Source: a virus
IMG/VR virus record: IMGVR_UViG_3300050035_000374
Span: 1-24,292 of that record
Length of the DNA stretch: 24,292 bases
Strand: one strand, 5' to 3'
A program made the translations under genes and the position numbers. The notes beneath the pieces are model-generated. The model was not told where the DNA came from, searched no databases, and saw nothing but the letters and a program-made list of their open reading frames with translations. Numbering within the stretch: position 1 is the stretch's first letter; each line of letters starts with the position of its first letter. This document shows positions 14,501-22,834 of the stretch, one piece after another.

Positions 14501-16659
14501 AGTTATTTTTTAATAGTATAGCTGTTTCTCAGGCTTTTGAATCTACTCCAAAAACTAGTGACCCAGCAACTGACCCGTCCTCATATGCTATCTCTAAAAT
14601 ACAAAGTGCCGTAGATATTATATCTACAGCTATTAATTTAAAGGCTTTCAGTTGTGCTACCTTAGGTAATCCAGAAACCAATGAACTATTAGCTAATTTA
14701 GTTAATAAGTATCAAAAAGAAGGAGAAGAAGCTAAGGCTAATGATGTAATGAATAATATGGCTAAGGCAACTTCCCTACTTGATAAGTTTACAAAAGAAT
14801 CTGGTTTTATAGGAACTCAACTTATAAACAAAGAAGATAATAGAATATCAAATCCTATTTTAACTTTAATTTTAGATAAATTTAATAAGTTTATAACAAA
14901 TGAACAGATTGATAAGATTGTAGCAGAGGTTAAGACTCAGCGAGAAGAGTCAGAAACTTCAGGAACTGCTTCTTTCTCTAAGGCAGAGACTGTGTTACCT
15001 AAGACTGGAATAATGTATTTAAATACAGTTATTACAGAAAAGGAGCCTGAAGAAACCACTCCAGAAACTCCATTAGGTAACGTAGAAAATCCTGAGGCTA
15101 ATCCTACAGAAACTAATCCCTCTCCATTTGTAAATGAGAATGGTATATTAAAGTTTACTTTACAGCCTATTAAAAATATAGTTAAAGAATTAAACTCTAC
15201 CATAAGTGGAGAAACTCATACTACTTTAGGAAAAGATAAAAGATACGGTACAAATGTAGTGCAGGTAAAATCCTATTCGCAATATATAAGTGAGTTAACT
15301 GGAGCTATCTCAGTTGCTTCAAATTCTTATATAGATTTCTATAATGGAATTGGATTACCAGCTATTGCTTCTGAAGTAAAGACATTATCTGATGCTTCTT
15401 TTTATAATTGCTCTACTTTAAGTGGTTTTTTTAAGGTAATAGCTAAGGAGTATATTTTTAATGTGGGCACTCAAACTACTCTATTAAATTTATTGGCCAA
15501 ATTAAAACCAGAAGGGGCCATTACACAAAAAGATACCTCCACTGGAACAGATACTTCAAATATAACACTACCAGAATTATTTTCAATTGAGCACTTTAAA
15601 GCAAAAAATAGTAATGATATGTTAGAGCAAAATTTTAATGCCTATAAAGGGTCCAAACACGTATTTAGTTTATTAGGTATGGGATATACTATATCTCAGA
15701 TATTAAGTAAAGTTAATACTATTTTACTAGAAAAAGGAAATGATCCAGAATTCTTAGAGTTGGCTGATGAAGAAATTTCATTATATTCAGAATCATCCTC
15801 TTATAATCAAGCAGAGGATGATTTGACTAAGAGCAGTATACAACCAACTCCATCGTATGTTGAACCCTCTGAAGATAATATGCCTTTAGGGAATGAGCAA
15901 GAATTTTTAGGGTCTCCTTATTATATTAAAAGTAGACCTTGGACAGCATCTAAATTAAACTCCGCATTTATTACCAGATACTGTACCTTACTTGACCCCA
16001 ATACCTATCTATCCAATAATATTACACCAGAAGAGAAAGAAAGAAATAAGAAAGCAGCAATAAGTCTTCTTAAAACTCTTTCAAATATCTCATCTACAGA
16101 GCAAGGCAAAAAAATTAATGCTGATATAACTCAGGCTATTAAATCTGGGATTGGTGTAAATGCTATAACTGGGAATCCAGTATCTTCTATAATAACTGAT
16201 GAAACTCAGTTTCCATCCTTTGTTAAAGAGAATATACTTCAGTTAGCTAAGCAGATATTAGAAGCAGTTGAAGGAGAGAAGCAACTTCCTAACCCAACTA
16301 CAGAAACTAATGCTAATAATAATGCTTTACAGGAAGATTCTAGGACATTAAATATTTTAGCAGCCGTTTTACGAGTATACTATCACGTAAATCCCTCTCA
16401 GCAAGGACTGTTAAAAGCAGATAATACTCCATTTACATTTAGTTTTATGGAACCAGAATATTGGATTTTACAAAAAGTAAACAGTTCACTACAACAGGCT
16501 CTTAAGGTGATTGATAAGTTTGCGAAACGACAAGATAAAATTCAATTTAGAATAAATACTAAAAGTCCTAATAACATGGCCTATATTCAAGTATTTCATT
16601 TTGCTAAACTAAAGGCCTTAATAACTAACTTCTATACTCCAACTTCTGAGCAGATATAA
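11596..16659 (+). CDS. Very large unknown protein, probably a virion protein (1687 residues)
   Basis: This is the largest gene in the window. The ATG at 11596 is preferred because AAGGA lies 5 nt upstream; a GTG one codon earlier is too close. The protein is hydrophilic and mostly helical, rich in Asn, Ser, Lys and Leu, with charged low-complexity linkers near residues 30-45 (LAKKEEESKGKKPDKK) and at roughly 1145-1175 (rich in Glu, Thr, Pro). No enzyme motif, membrane segment or signal peptide is evident. Its size, the adjoining 703-residue gene and the lack of enzymatic motifs fit a structural or ejected virion protein. It does not look like a classic tape measure, as no long hydrophobic segments are seen. 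Its first residues (DRLFKNLFQEAKS) resemble those of the 20488 product (FLQEA). Confidence 0.7.
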   Translation: MVDRLFKNLFQEAKSPRRIKDPLAFTSLAKKEEESKGKKPDKKTVAVNEPSVDTTPLSFNTLDSEKRVEELAKSKYVNKATSESDPNKNSEDTNLEARWAEEKAQYGSSYIKNRKSVNEFFEDAKELPVLISSGRCRYLVDSIKNIITTNENVLAASETDPSFKELMLLLSNQSNFGLNSRKLSDVNANMPGYVFFLSLVFPLLEQNIVVDFFKNANTVNFFSSLQKMYSGTIFNSIEFSPETNFNSLEHIKDSKLKSFIHILQESVVSDSEEDAEIKRLLSIGLNYVALGMKESTIKAIGNNKHRNEISKTIYYSILSSYTPFNMDLFQLDNKKVADNMASNRTSDDFLTSSADTLVAAKRTLILEDPILTKGTLGRNIRDELAFTYAKNSDKLKKQRKNTRIAKVREVEKINNDTIKFFHVVVENFPELKDSFTELDNILEDFFTETSLPTKEEDKNQNDKLTSLCHEAFERLHTFAINGLDKLDVVLTNPDYLTNIFNSAIKNNPKILEELSTEQDRLSYVNSTYVAPFKATLERKYREFSEVTEGDIYVLLKTVVSITLAKTGLLSIKELKKNLEETYKKHLSDASLTSNGYRFDGFIFFRSVLKLDELLLEADKIVRKSPKQLEASLNTKKAERDTHADYFNQLQTARKRILDTEYLLHHMNAAVSLLFKKISAKIANADLATLRELVFGIEDTDKETNNGLSSFFNDLIKDISANFFSEQSPYKLYLLSEEDILQNSEKANILIVNDLIQKAKNKVLATEGVFSTNMDYYEGLTNDYIDFINLAASIQKNFSGLSMTSEGIPELNFNLDPASDSNSFFGNFFSGLPTTVSINPIATLCFHKFILSKLTSLVSPVLQTVSVDRILLPDVKKANKGAVSQIDAYFKNLYSVSVIGLKTAIKDIDARILEAAGNTTQRFVLSAENSSTYFIPGEINEDFNKFTMLLGSKAVLYALRKSNNLKNSAQLFFNSIAVSQAFESTPKTSDPATDPSSYAISKIQSAVDIISTAINLKAFSCATLGNPETNELLANLVNKYQKEGEEAKANDVMNNMAKATSLLDKFTKESGFIGTQLINKEDNRISNPILTLILDKFNKFITNEQIDKIVAEVKTQREESETSGTASFSKAETVLPKTGIMYLNTVITEKEPEETTPETPLGNVENPEANPTETNPSPFVNENGILKFTLQPIKNIVKELNSTISGETHTTLGKDKRYGTNVVQVKSYSQYISELTGAISVASNSYIDFYNGIGLPAIASEVKTLSDASFYNCSTLSGFFKVIAKEYIFNVGTQTTLLNLLAKLKPEGAITQKDTSTGTDTSNITLPELFSIEHFKAKNSNDMLEQNFNAYKGSKHVFSLLGMGYTISQILSKVNTILLEKGNDPEFLELADEEISLYSESSSYNQAEDDLTKSSIQPTPSYVEPSEDNMPLGNEQEFLGSPYYIKSRPWTASKLNSAFITRYCTLLDPNTYLSNNITPEEKERNKKAAISLLKTLSNISSTEQGKKINADITQAIKSGIGVNAITGNPVSSIITDETQFPSFVKENILQLAKQILEAVEGEKQLPNPTTETNANNNALQEDSRTLNILAAVLRVYYHVNPSQQGLLKADNTPFTFSFMEPEYWILQKVNSSLQQALKVIDKFAKRQDKIQFRINTKSPNNMAYIQVFHFAKLKALITNFYTPTSEQI

Positions 16660-16660
16660 T

Positions 16661-18772
16661 ATGACTCTTAATAAAGAGGATTTATATAAATCTATTTTAA
16701 CAAGACTCGATAAAAGAGAATTGGAGGAAGTTTTAGCTGCTCCTAAGATAGCTGGCTTCGGATTAGATACTGTTCCAATGAAGCCAAAAAAAACAACTGG
16801 TTCTACTGTAAGTGATTTTTTACAGAACACTAAAGATGACTATTCCAAGCAACATATAGTTCCTCATTTACTTAATACTGATATAATGAAGCATTTTGGG
16901 CAACTAACTCCAGAACAACAGGCCCAATTACAGCAACAAGCAATAGATTATAGTAATAAAATAAAAGAGGTTAATTGGACACAATATTTTTATAACACTG
17001 ATATTTTACGTCAAAAAAGAGTTAGATTATATACCTTTCTAAAAAAAGCTTCTGTTTCCTCTGTAGCACCTACAACAGAAAGTTTTTATACTAATTATGC
17101 GTGTAATTTATTTGAGGCCTCCATATCTACCACTCCAGGAGATAGATCAGGTGACTATTTATTTTTAAACTCTAATGAAGAAACTAGAGCCTATGTTAGA
17201 GCAGATTTAGAATCTAATTTATATGTAGGAACTTCTAGTAAGGGTCCTAGATATTTTGAGTTTATACAAGGACACTTAACTGTTAATACAGAAGAGGCTA
17301 GAAGAGTAGTCTCTTTTTCTTCCTCTATATTAGAAGAAATAAAAGCAAAAGTAATTTCAGAGTTGACTCCCTATTTTAATAGTCCATCTGAAAAGGACTT
17401 TTTAAATAATATATCTAATAATCAACTTCCTTTAGTTTTTCTTGATTCTCTTATGTTTGGATTAGTGGACACTTTAAATTTTCCATCAACTAAGGATTAT
17501 GGAACTGGTCATCAAGCAGGTAATGGATTGCTTGGAAATCCTATACTATCTAATAGTAATATAGAACCAGCATTAAGTGAAAATATAAAAAATAATTTAA
17601 CAAAATGTATTCATAACACTAATCCTTATCTAAAAAATATCTCTAATCTATTACAAGTAATGAGTAAATCTCGTTCTAAAAACACAGTTTATAATTCATT
17701 AACTAACGTAATCATAGGAAATTTTGCCAATCTTAATGCTAAGTTAGCATCAGTTTGTGGTGTAAGTAATTTTGATTTTACTCCTATTTTTTGTTCGGAA
17801 GATTCAGAAAATAGAATATCCACTCTTATATCATTAGGAGAAAATGAATTTTTTAGGTCTTTTAGTAATGTAGAGAGAACAATTCCAAATCCATTTATTA
17901 GACTTACCTTTACTAAAGCTTCTTTAAGTTATAATAAGGATAAACAAGCATATTTGTTAATGACTAAAAATGTTAGTGGTATTAGTTGTAAATCTAAATC
18001 CACAGAAAGATATTCTACAACTAGTAATTGGCATGGCTTAGGAATTCCTTTGGACCAACATAATTTTATTTTACAAAAAGCCCAACAGGATTTTGGTAAT
18101 ATAGATGCTTCTTCTTATCTTTCTGTATTAGCCTCCCTAGACACAAGAGGAGAGACTGCTCAAAATATATACTCAGGAGGCTCTGAAAACTCTACTGCTG
18201 TTCAGTTTCAACAATTTTTAGCCTCTATTTATCAATCTGATGGTAGTTTTAAAACTAATTTTGTAGTATTTGCTTTAATACCAAGAATATTTTTTCAGTA
18301 TAATTCTGACTATACTACTTTAAAAGGATTTAAATCAAGTACTAGACCATTACATTTTAGTAATTTATATGACAAAGTAAGAACTACGACTATAGATAGT
18401 GTATATACCCCAGTAAATCCTGAGGTTAATCTAATGGCTACGGAGGATATGGAGCTATTAGACGATATTAGAGATAGATTTTTACAAATAATGTATAACT
18501 TTAATACCACTACTTCACAGGTAGAGGATTTAAAGAATGATTTTATAGCCTTAACTACAAATATTATAAATGGATACTGGACTTGTGATAAATTTATTAT
18601 ACGTCATGAATCGGATTCCTCAGTATATAGTCAGGATTTAGGTTTATTTAATCCACTTAATGAAATTAAGGGTGATTTACAGTTTAATAGGGAATTACTA
18701 GAAAAATCTAATATATTAACTTTACGAGAAAATTGGATTTCAGAGCAAGAAAAATTAAGGGAAGGTAAGTAA
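16661..18772 (+). CDS. Large unknown protein, probably a virion protein (703 residues)
   Basis: The gene starts 1 nt after the stop of the 1687-residue gene and overlaps the next start in TAATG, so all three are likely co-translated. The N-terminal part is helical with a Gln-rich run (LTPEQQAQLQQQ, about 84-95). The middle has mixed strands such as YFEFIQGHLTVNTEEARRVV, and the C-terminus is charged and helical (LRENWISEQEKLREGK). There is no membrane segment or enzyme motif. Family not recognised; paired structural roles with the upstream protein are inferred from location and size. Confidence 0.65.
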   Translation: MTLNKEDLYKSILTRLDKRELEEVLAAPKIAGFGLDTVPMKPKKTTGSTVSDFLQNTKDDYSKQHIVPHLLNTDIMKHFGQLTPEQQAQLQQQAIDYSNKIKEVNWTQYFYNTDILRQKRVRLYTFLKKASVSSVAPTTESFYTNYACNLFEASISTTPGDRSGDYLFLNSNEETRAYVRADLESNLYVGTSSKGPRYFEFIQGHLTVNTEEARRVVSFSSSILEEIKAKVISELTPYFNSPSEKDFLNNISNNQLPLVFLDSLMFGLVDTLNFPSTKDYGTGHQAGNGLLGNPILSNSNIEPALSENIKNNLTKCIHNTNPYLKNISNLLQVMSKSRSKNTVYNSLTNVIIGNFANLNAKLASVCGVSNFDFTPIFCSEDSENRISTLISLGENEFFRSFSNVERTIPNPFIRLTFTKASLSYNKDKQAYLLMTKNVSGISCKSKSTERYSTTSNWHGLGIPLDQHNFILQKAQQDFGNIDASSYLSVLASLDTRGETAQNIYSGGSENSTAVQFQQFLASIYQSDGSFKTNFVVFALIPRIFFQYNSDYTTLKGFKSSTRPLHFSNLYDKVRTTTIDSVYTPVNPEVNLMATEDMELLDDIRDRFLQIMYNFNTTTSQVEDLKNDFIALTTNIINGYWTCDKFIIRHESDSSVYSQDLGLFNPLNEIKGDLQFNRELLEKSNILTLRENWISEQEKLREGK

Positions 18773-19035
18773 TGGAAAACCAACCAGCTACATTCTCACA
18801 GCAAGAAATGACACTAGCAGAAATGATGTTTATCTTAAGTGCTGGTTTTTATGTTGAGGCTTCTAATATAGGACAAAAGGCCCTGGAAGAAAAAAATCAA
18901 AATTTCGTAGTAGTTAGAAATGAAAATGACCCAACAGTAAAGGATGAGGAAGCTAAAGCAGAGTCTGAAATGGCCTCGATGGAGTCGGAGGAGGCCTCAT
19001 TAGAGCCACCTCCCGAAGATTCTTCTATCAGTTAA
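18772..19035 (+). CDS. Small acidic-tailed protein of unknown function
   Basis: The 87-residue protein has a helical N-terminal half (LAEMMFILSAGFYVEASNIG) and a very acidic C-terminal half (KDEEAKAESEMASMESEEAS) ending in a Pro-rich tip. Its ATG shares one base with the upstream TAA and has AAGG 6 nt before it. The acidic tail may serve in protein contact or assembly. Function unknown. Confidence 0.55.
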   Translation: MENQPATFSQQEMTLAEMMFILSAGFYVEASNIGQKALEEKNQNFVVVRNENDPTVKDEEAKAESEMASMESEEASLEPPPEDSSIS

Positions 19036-19042
19036 TCCTGAA

Positions 19043-19052
19043 TTTGTCGATA
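19043..19052 (+). promoter_or_regulatory. Promoter-like motif TTTGTCGATA before the nuclease gene
   Basis: An exact TTTGTCGATA followed by CTAGTATTAC, 8 nt after the preceding stop codon and 23 nt before the TTG start. Confidence 0.6.
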
Positions 19053-19075
19053 CTAGTATTACCTCGGAGGCTTCG

Positions 19076-20470
19076 TTGTTGGACGAAACTACTATAAATT
19101 ATATACAGCCCAGTTTAAAATTTTCTATAAAGAAATATTTTCCTCTAAAAGAGAAAACTTTACTGTATGATGCTCTGCTATTCTGTAGCCTAGTGTCCAA
19201 GACACCATCCTTTGCCTCATCTTCTGATTTGGATGCTTTTTCTATTCTGATAGACAACTGTAAGCAGTGTAATATCTCATTAGGTAAATATTTAAGTTGT
19301 GCTTACTCCTATATTCAAAAATATACCTCACCTGGACACAAACTTAGTTTAGGATATTTTCTAAACGATTCAGTAGTTGAGTATTGTAGTAAATTTATAG
19401 ATAATTTTACTACTTCTTCTTTATTATTCGAACAAGTTAAGGATGACATTCTTCTAACTGAAAAAAATATAAGAGAAATTGCTGTCACGGATTCTGTTTC
19501 TTATGAGGATGCCTTTAATAAATATAAAAAGGAAGGAAAATTAACTTCTTATTTTTTAGCCTATAAAAGATATTGTCACTCTCCTCTTGTAGCATCCTCG
19601 GGTTCTTTATATTTAGATAAACTTTCAGTTATTTTGGAGCCTTTCTTCACTTATATTTTAGCTAAAAATAGCATATATGTTTCAGATAAAATAGAGGAAT
19701 GGAATAATTCTAAGTTAGAAGATTTTAGTTTCTGTCCTAAATATTTTACAGATAGATATATTACAAATGAATTGGTAGAGGAATGTTTAGGTAATGAGGC
19801 TACAAAACAAGGTTCTAAATTACATCTTATTTTTGAGACTATTTTTACCAGATACAATAAAAGTAAAACTAAAAATCTTAAAAATATAGCCTCTAACTAT
19901 TTTTCTTCTAATAAATATTTAGACATCAAGAATGAGTTAGCAGAACATACTCCATTTATAGAAAGTTTATTCTTGGATGATACTTCTATTTTTTATCAGT
20001 TAATAAATCCTTCATCTATTGTATTAGTAGAACATTTAATGAAGGGTAATTTGTCGAATTATGACTTTTATGGAACTGCTGATTTAATTATAATTAATGA
20101 AAATATAGCTCATATTTTAGATTATAAATCATCTAAATTAGATGAGAAATATTTAGAAAAAAACAATACTAAATATAATAAACAAATTAGCTTATATGCT
20201 AAGCTTCTAAAAAATGAATATCCTAAGTTAGAAACAATTGATGGCACCTTAATTTATACTAGAGGTCTATTACATCCATTTAAGGAATTGGCTTTTAATA
20301 TTGATATAGATAGGGCAAAAGACATAACAAAGATTAAACAAACTTTAAAGTCTGGTATACTTCTTCCTAATACTAGAAGTTGTTTTTTATGTAGGCATCC
20401 TAATTGTATTTTTAGAACTAGGGAAAGTATTTGGGACATTAATGGGAATAAAAAGAAAAAGATTAATTAA
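19076..20470 (+). CDS. PD-(D/E)XK nuclease, RecB/Cas4-type, with probable Fe-S cluster
   Basis: The 464-residue protein has the RecB-family nuclease core in its second half: GSKLHLIFE (H250), FYGTADLI (D336), HILDYKSS (D349, K351) and KQISLYAKLL (Q370, Y374). Cysteines at FSFCPKYF (C220) and CFLCRHPNC (C436, C439, C444) bracket this core, as in the 4Fe-4S nucleases of the AddB/Cas4 group. The first 200 residues are helical and unassigned. It probably degrades or processes DNA ends with exonuclease polarity; the substrate is unknown. TTG at 19076 (or the adjacent TTG at 19079) is the start, with GGAGG 5 nt upstream. It lies in a structural neighbourhood but has its own promoter-like motif. No cas genes are nearby. 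Confidence 0.85.
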   Translation: MLDETTINYIQPSLKFSIKKYFPLKEKTLLYDALLFCSLVSKTPSFASSSDLDAFSILIDNCKQCNISLGKYLSCAYSYIQKYTSPGHKLSLGYFLNDSVVEYCSKFIDNFTTSSLLFEQVKDDILLTEKNIREIAVTDSVSYEDAFNKYKKEGKLTSYFLAYKRYCHSPLVASSGSLYLDKLSVILEPFFTYILAKNSIYVSDKIEEWNNSKLEDFSFCPKYFTDRYITNELVEECLGNEATKQGSKLHLIFETIFTRYNKSKTKNLKNIASNYFSSNKYLDIKNELAEHTPFIESLFLDDTSIFYQLINPSSIVLVEHLMKGNLSNYDFYGTADLIIINENIAHILDYKSSKLDEKYLEKNNTKYNKQISLYAKLLKNEYPKLETIDGTLIYTRGLLHPFKELAFNIDIDRAKDITKIKQTLKSGILLPNTRSCFLCRHPNCIFRTRESIWDINGNKKKKIN

Positions 20471-20487
20471 CTTTGATGAGGTATAGT

Positions 20488-21084
20488 ATGAATTTAAAAA
20501 TAAGAGACTTTCTTCAAGAAGCTATTGATGATGTAAATCTTCCCAAAGAACCTACAAGTGCCCAGGAAGTAAGTGGTGCCCCAATGTCGGATGCTGATTT
20601 TCCTGCTGCTACAGGTGCTTCTGATGCTGCCCCTGCTAAGCCTGGACTAACTGCCCCTCAAATGCCTTCTCCATCAGGTTCTGCTTCTAATACTGTTCAG
20701 AAAGATGTAATTAATCCAGAACTTATACGTGCTATAACCATTCCACTAAAGAGTTATGTAGGTTCTTTTGAAAAACTCTTTGATAAAGATATGACTGTAG
20801 ATAACGCAGTTCCTCATATTGATGAGTTTTTAAAGATATTAGCTGGCTGTGCTGATAGTATAGCAACATTGGCTGGTGGACAGGCTACAGAGCCTCCAAT
20901 TGAGCCATCAGTTGCCCAAGCACCCATTGAGCCCACTGCTGAACCAGTTCCCACAGAACAGCCTGCAGAGGCCTTATCAGCTCCTTTAGAGGCCCCTTCT
21001 GCTGGTGGTCAAGAAGGATATACTGATCCATTTGGTCATGCAGATGAGTCTCCATATACTAATCCACTTGAGGCTGCTTATTAA
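20488..21084 (+). CDS. Ala/Pro/Glu-rich low-complexity protein, possible virion or scaffold protein
   Basis: The 198-residue protein starts at ATG 20488, with GAGG 6 nt upstream; upstream TTG and ATG codons in frame lack spacing. Residues 1-15 (MNLKIRDFLQEAIDD) form a short helix. A low-complexity stretch rich in Ala, Pro and Ser precedes a central helical segment (about 75-130). The last 65 residues are again Ala/Pro/Glu repeats with PIEP motifs. There are no enzyme motifs. Its start resembles that of the 1687-residue protein. It overlaps the next gene by one base in TAATG. Scaffold or linker roles would fit the composition, but nothing is certain. Confidence 0.55.
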   Translation: MNLKIRDFLQEAIDDVNLPKEPTSAQEVSGAPMSDADFPAATGASDAAPAKPGLTAPQMPSPSGSASNTVQKDVINPELIRAITIPLKSYVGSFEKLFDKDMTVDNAVPHIDEFLKILAGCADSIATLAGGQATEPPIEPSVAQAPIEPTAEPVPTEQPAEALSAPLEAPSAGGQEGYTDPFGHADESPYTNPLEAAY

Positions 21085-21377
21085 TGTCTTCCTATACTAC
21101 TAAATTTAATGTAGGCGATACAGCTTATAGAATTTATCATGATAATCCAGTATCTGTTAATATTACTGATATTTATATTCATGATTCTTTAAGTAATGTT
21201 GGTTGCCCTGAAGTTTCGTATAAGATTTCCTATGCTCTAAATGCCTCTGGAGTAGGAAATCCAAGGCCTGGACCTACTTTATTTAATGAGCATGAGCTAT
21301 TTTATTTAGATGAAATTACAGGTATTCTGACGGTTATTTTAGCACAAAAAACAGCTAATTTACAGGCCTTACAATAA
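21084..21377 (+). CDS. Small beta-rich protein, tandem paralogue A
   Basis: The 97-residue protein has FNVGDTAYRIY near the start, then VNITDIYIHDS, VSYKISYAL and EHELFYLDE, ending KTANLQALQ. This spacing recurs in the next gene (FSVNDIAYFVI, VKITNVYLK, VMYDLLRL), so the two are tandem paralogues. The VGD-x-AY pattern is reminiscent of small SH3-like barrels, but I cannot name a family. It overlaps both neighbours by one base (TAATG). Confidence 0.55.
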   Translation: MSSYTTKFNVGDTAYRIYHDNPVSVNITDIYIHDSLSNVGCPEVSYKISYALNASGVGNPRPGPTLFNEHELFYLDEITGILTVILAQKTANLQALQ

Positions 21378-21655
21378 TGACTACACAACAACTTACAGCA
21401 AATTTTTCGGTAAATGACATAGCTTATTTTGTTATTTTTGCTACTGCTAATTTATATGCTGTAAAGATTACTAATGTGTATTTAAAAACTATAGACAGCC
21501 AATCTACTGTTATGTATGATTTGTTAAGATTAGATAAAAATTTTATAATTCAAGCAATACCTCAAAATCAAGTGCTTACCTTTACAGAAGCAAAAACTAG
21601 TTTGATTAATTATTTACAAACACAGCTTTCTATAGTAAATAACTTAACGGCATAA
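21377..21655 (+). CDS. Small beta-rich protein, tandem paralogue B
   Basis: The 92-residue protein is related to the preceding gene by position-matched motifs: FSVNDIAYFVI, then VKITNVYLK, then VMYDLLRL and a C-terminal helix (KTSLINYLQTQLSI). The copies are well diverged, so the duplication is old. The ATG overlaps the upstream stop. Function unknown, possibly a virion component. Confidence 0.55.
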   Translation: MTTQQLTANFSVNDIAYFVIFATANLYAVKITNVYLKTIDSQSTVMYDLLRLDKNFIIQAIPQNQVLTFTEAKTSLINYLQTQLSIVNNLTA

Positions 21656-21656
21656 A

Positions 21657-22187
21657 ATGACAACTTTGTATAATAAATTATTTGAGACTTTTAGTAGTTT
21701 AACAGCAAAAGATGCTGTTAATGGAGTTATAGGTGGTGTAGTCTCCCCATACTCAGTTCCAGCTAAAGATTCTATAGGTATTTCTATTGAATCATTGAAT
21801 GACTCTAAAAAGATACAAAGTCAGATAATTTTAGTACATAAGAAGTGTAGTGAACATATTTATATGGCTTCTTCACCTAATGTGGAGGGTTTTAAGACTC
21901 TTTGTGCCAGATTAAAGACAGCTATAGAACTTAACAAACTATTCAGTGATGACCCTGTGCTACAAAATAAATTAGCCGAGATTTTAGCTTACGGATATAT
22001 ATCTAAGAATTCTGAGTATTTAATCTATCCCGATTTTGGAGTAGCTAAAACAAAAGCCCAAAACGTGTATCAGGTTGTAAATAAACTAGGTTTAACCGCA
22101 TTTTCACCTAATGATGAAAATCTAATTAAGACCTTATTACTATCCGTTTTCTATTCACCTAAAAAAGAAGATAAGAAAGAAGCATAA
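21657..22187 (+). CDS. Unknown protein, 176 residues
   Basis: The protein has a short helical start (LYNKLFETFSSL), a glycine-rich VNGVIGGVVSPYS stretch, a hydrophobic strand (SQIILVHKKCSEHIYMA) and a helical C-terminal half ending in a basic/acidic tail (PKKEDKKEA). There are two isolated Cys and no known motif. It begins 1 nt after the upstream stop and ends 1 nt before the membrane protein gene. Role unknown. Confidence 0.5.
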   Translation: MTTLYNKLFETFSSLTAKDAVNGVIGGVVSPYSVPAKDSIGISIESLNDSKKIQSQIILVHKKCSEHIYMASSPNVEGFKTLCARLKTAIELNKLFSDDPVLQNKLAEILAYGYISKNSEYLIYPDFGVAKTKAQNVYQVVNKLGLTAFSPNDENLIKTLLLSVFYSPKKEDKKEA

Positions 22188-22188
22188 C

Positions 22189-22806
22189 ATGAGTCTAGGC
22201 ACTGATTTAACATTTATAGAAAAATATCACAGGGATATTATTTGGATTCTTCTAGCTGGTCTTGCTGTATTTGGAGCTATTTATATTAAAGATAGGCTAC
22301 ACAATGAAACTATTACTAAAGAGAATGCTCAAATAGCAAGTCTAAATATAGAAGCTGTGAAACTAACTGCTGCCAAAGATACTGCTGATGCTGCTGCTAC
22401 TTCTGTCTATAATTTATATCAGTTAGAACATTCAAAAGTAGTAGCCTTATTGAGTAAAAAGCCTGTAATTACACCAACACCTACTGTTAGTAATGCTGTA
22501 GTGGCACCTGCTCCTTTAGTTCAATTACCAAATACTCCAACACCTACTACATTACCTGATTGTCAACAAGAATTAGCTGCAGTTAAAGCAGATGATGCTC
22601 AGTGTGTAGATACTGTAAACGATTTACAGACAGACAAGGCAGCTGATCAAGCTTTAATAAACAATCAATCACAGACTATCTTTAATGTTGATGTAGAGAA
22701 CACACAATTAAAAAAGGATGTTAATGTCCAGACTAAGAGAAAAAAGCTATGGCGTGATTCAGCATTAGCAGAAGCTGCTTTAATTGCTCTACACTTCTTA
22801 CTTTAA
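22189..22806 (+). CDS. Membrane-anchored coiled-coil protein, spanin-like
   Basis: The 205-residue protein has an N-terminal transmembrane segment (about 17-33, IIWILLAGLAVFGAIYI), a helical region, a Pro/Thr-rich hinge (about 92-124, with PTPT repeats), then a charged coiled-coil stretch with C125 and C139. This resembles inner-membrane spanins (Rz type), which disrupt the outer membrane at lysis. The C-terminal 16 residues (SALAEAALIALHFLL) are hydrophobic, unusual for an i-spanin, so it may be another envelope protein with two anchors. No outer-membrane spanin partner is visible inside the gene. The next gene is an L,D-transpeptidase-like enzyme, which supports an envelope or lysis module. 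Confidence 0.55.
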   Translation: MSLGTDLTFIEKYHRDIIWILLAGLAVFGAIYIKDRLHNETITKENAQIASLNIEAVKLTAAKDTADAAATSVYNLYQLEHSKVVALLSKKPVITPTPTVSNAVVAPAPLVQLPNTPTPTTLPDCQQELAAVKADDAQCVDTVNDLQTDKAADQALINNQSQTIFNVDVENTQLKKDVNVQTKRKKLWRDSALAEAALIALHFLL

Positions 22807-22834
22807 GTAAAAACAGCAATCTAAGAGGTAATCC

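Noticed and set aside
20046-20056. AATTTGTCGAA inside the Cas4-like nuclease gene, resembling the promoter-like motif
   Set aside because: It lacks the GATA end and no gene start follows within a suitable distance.
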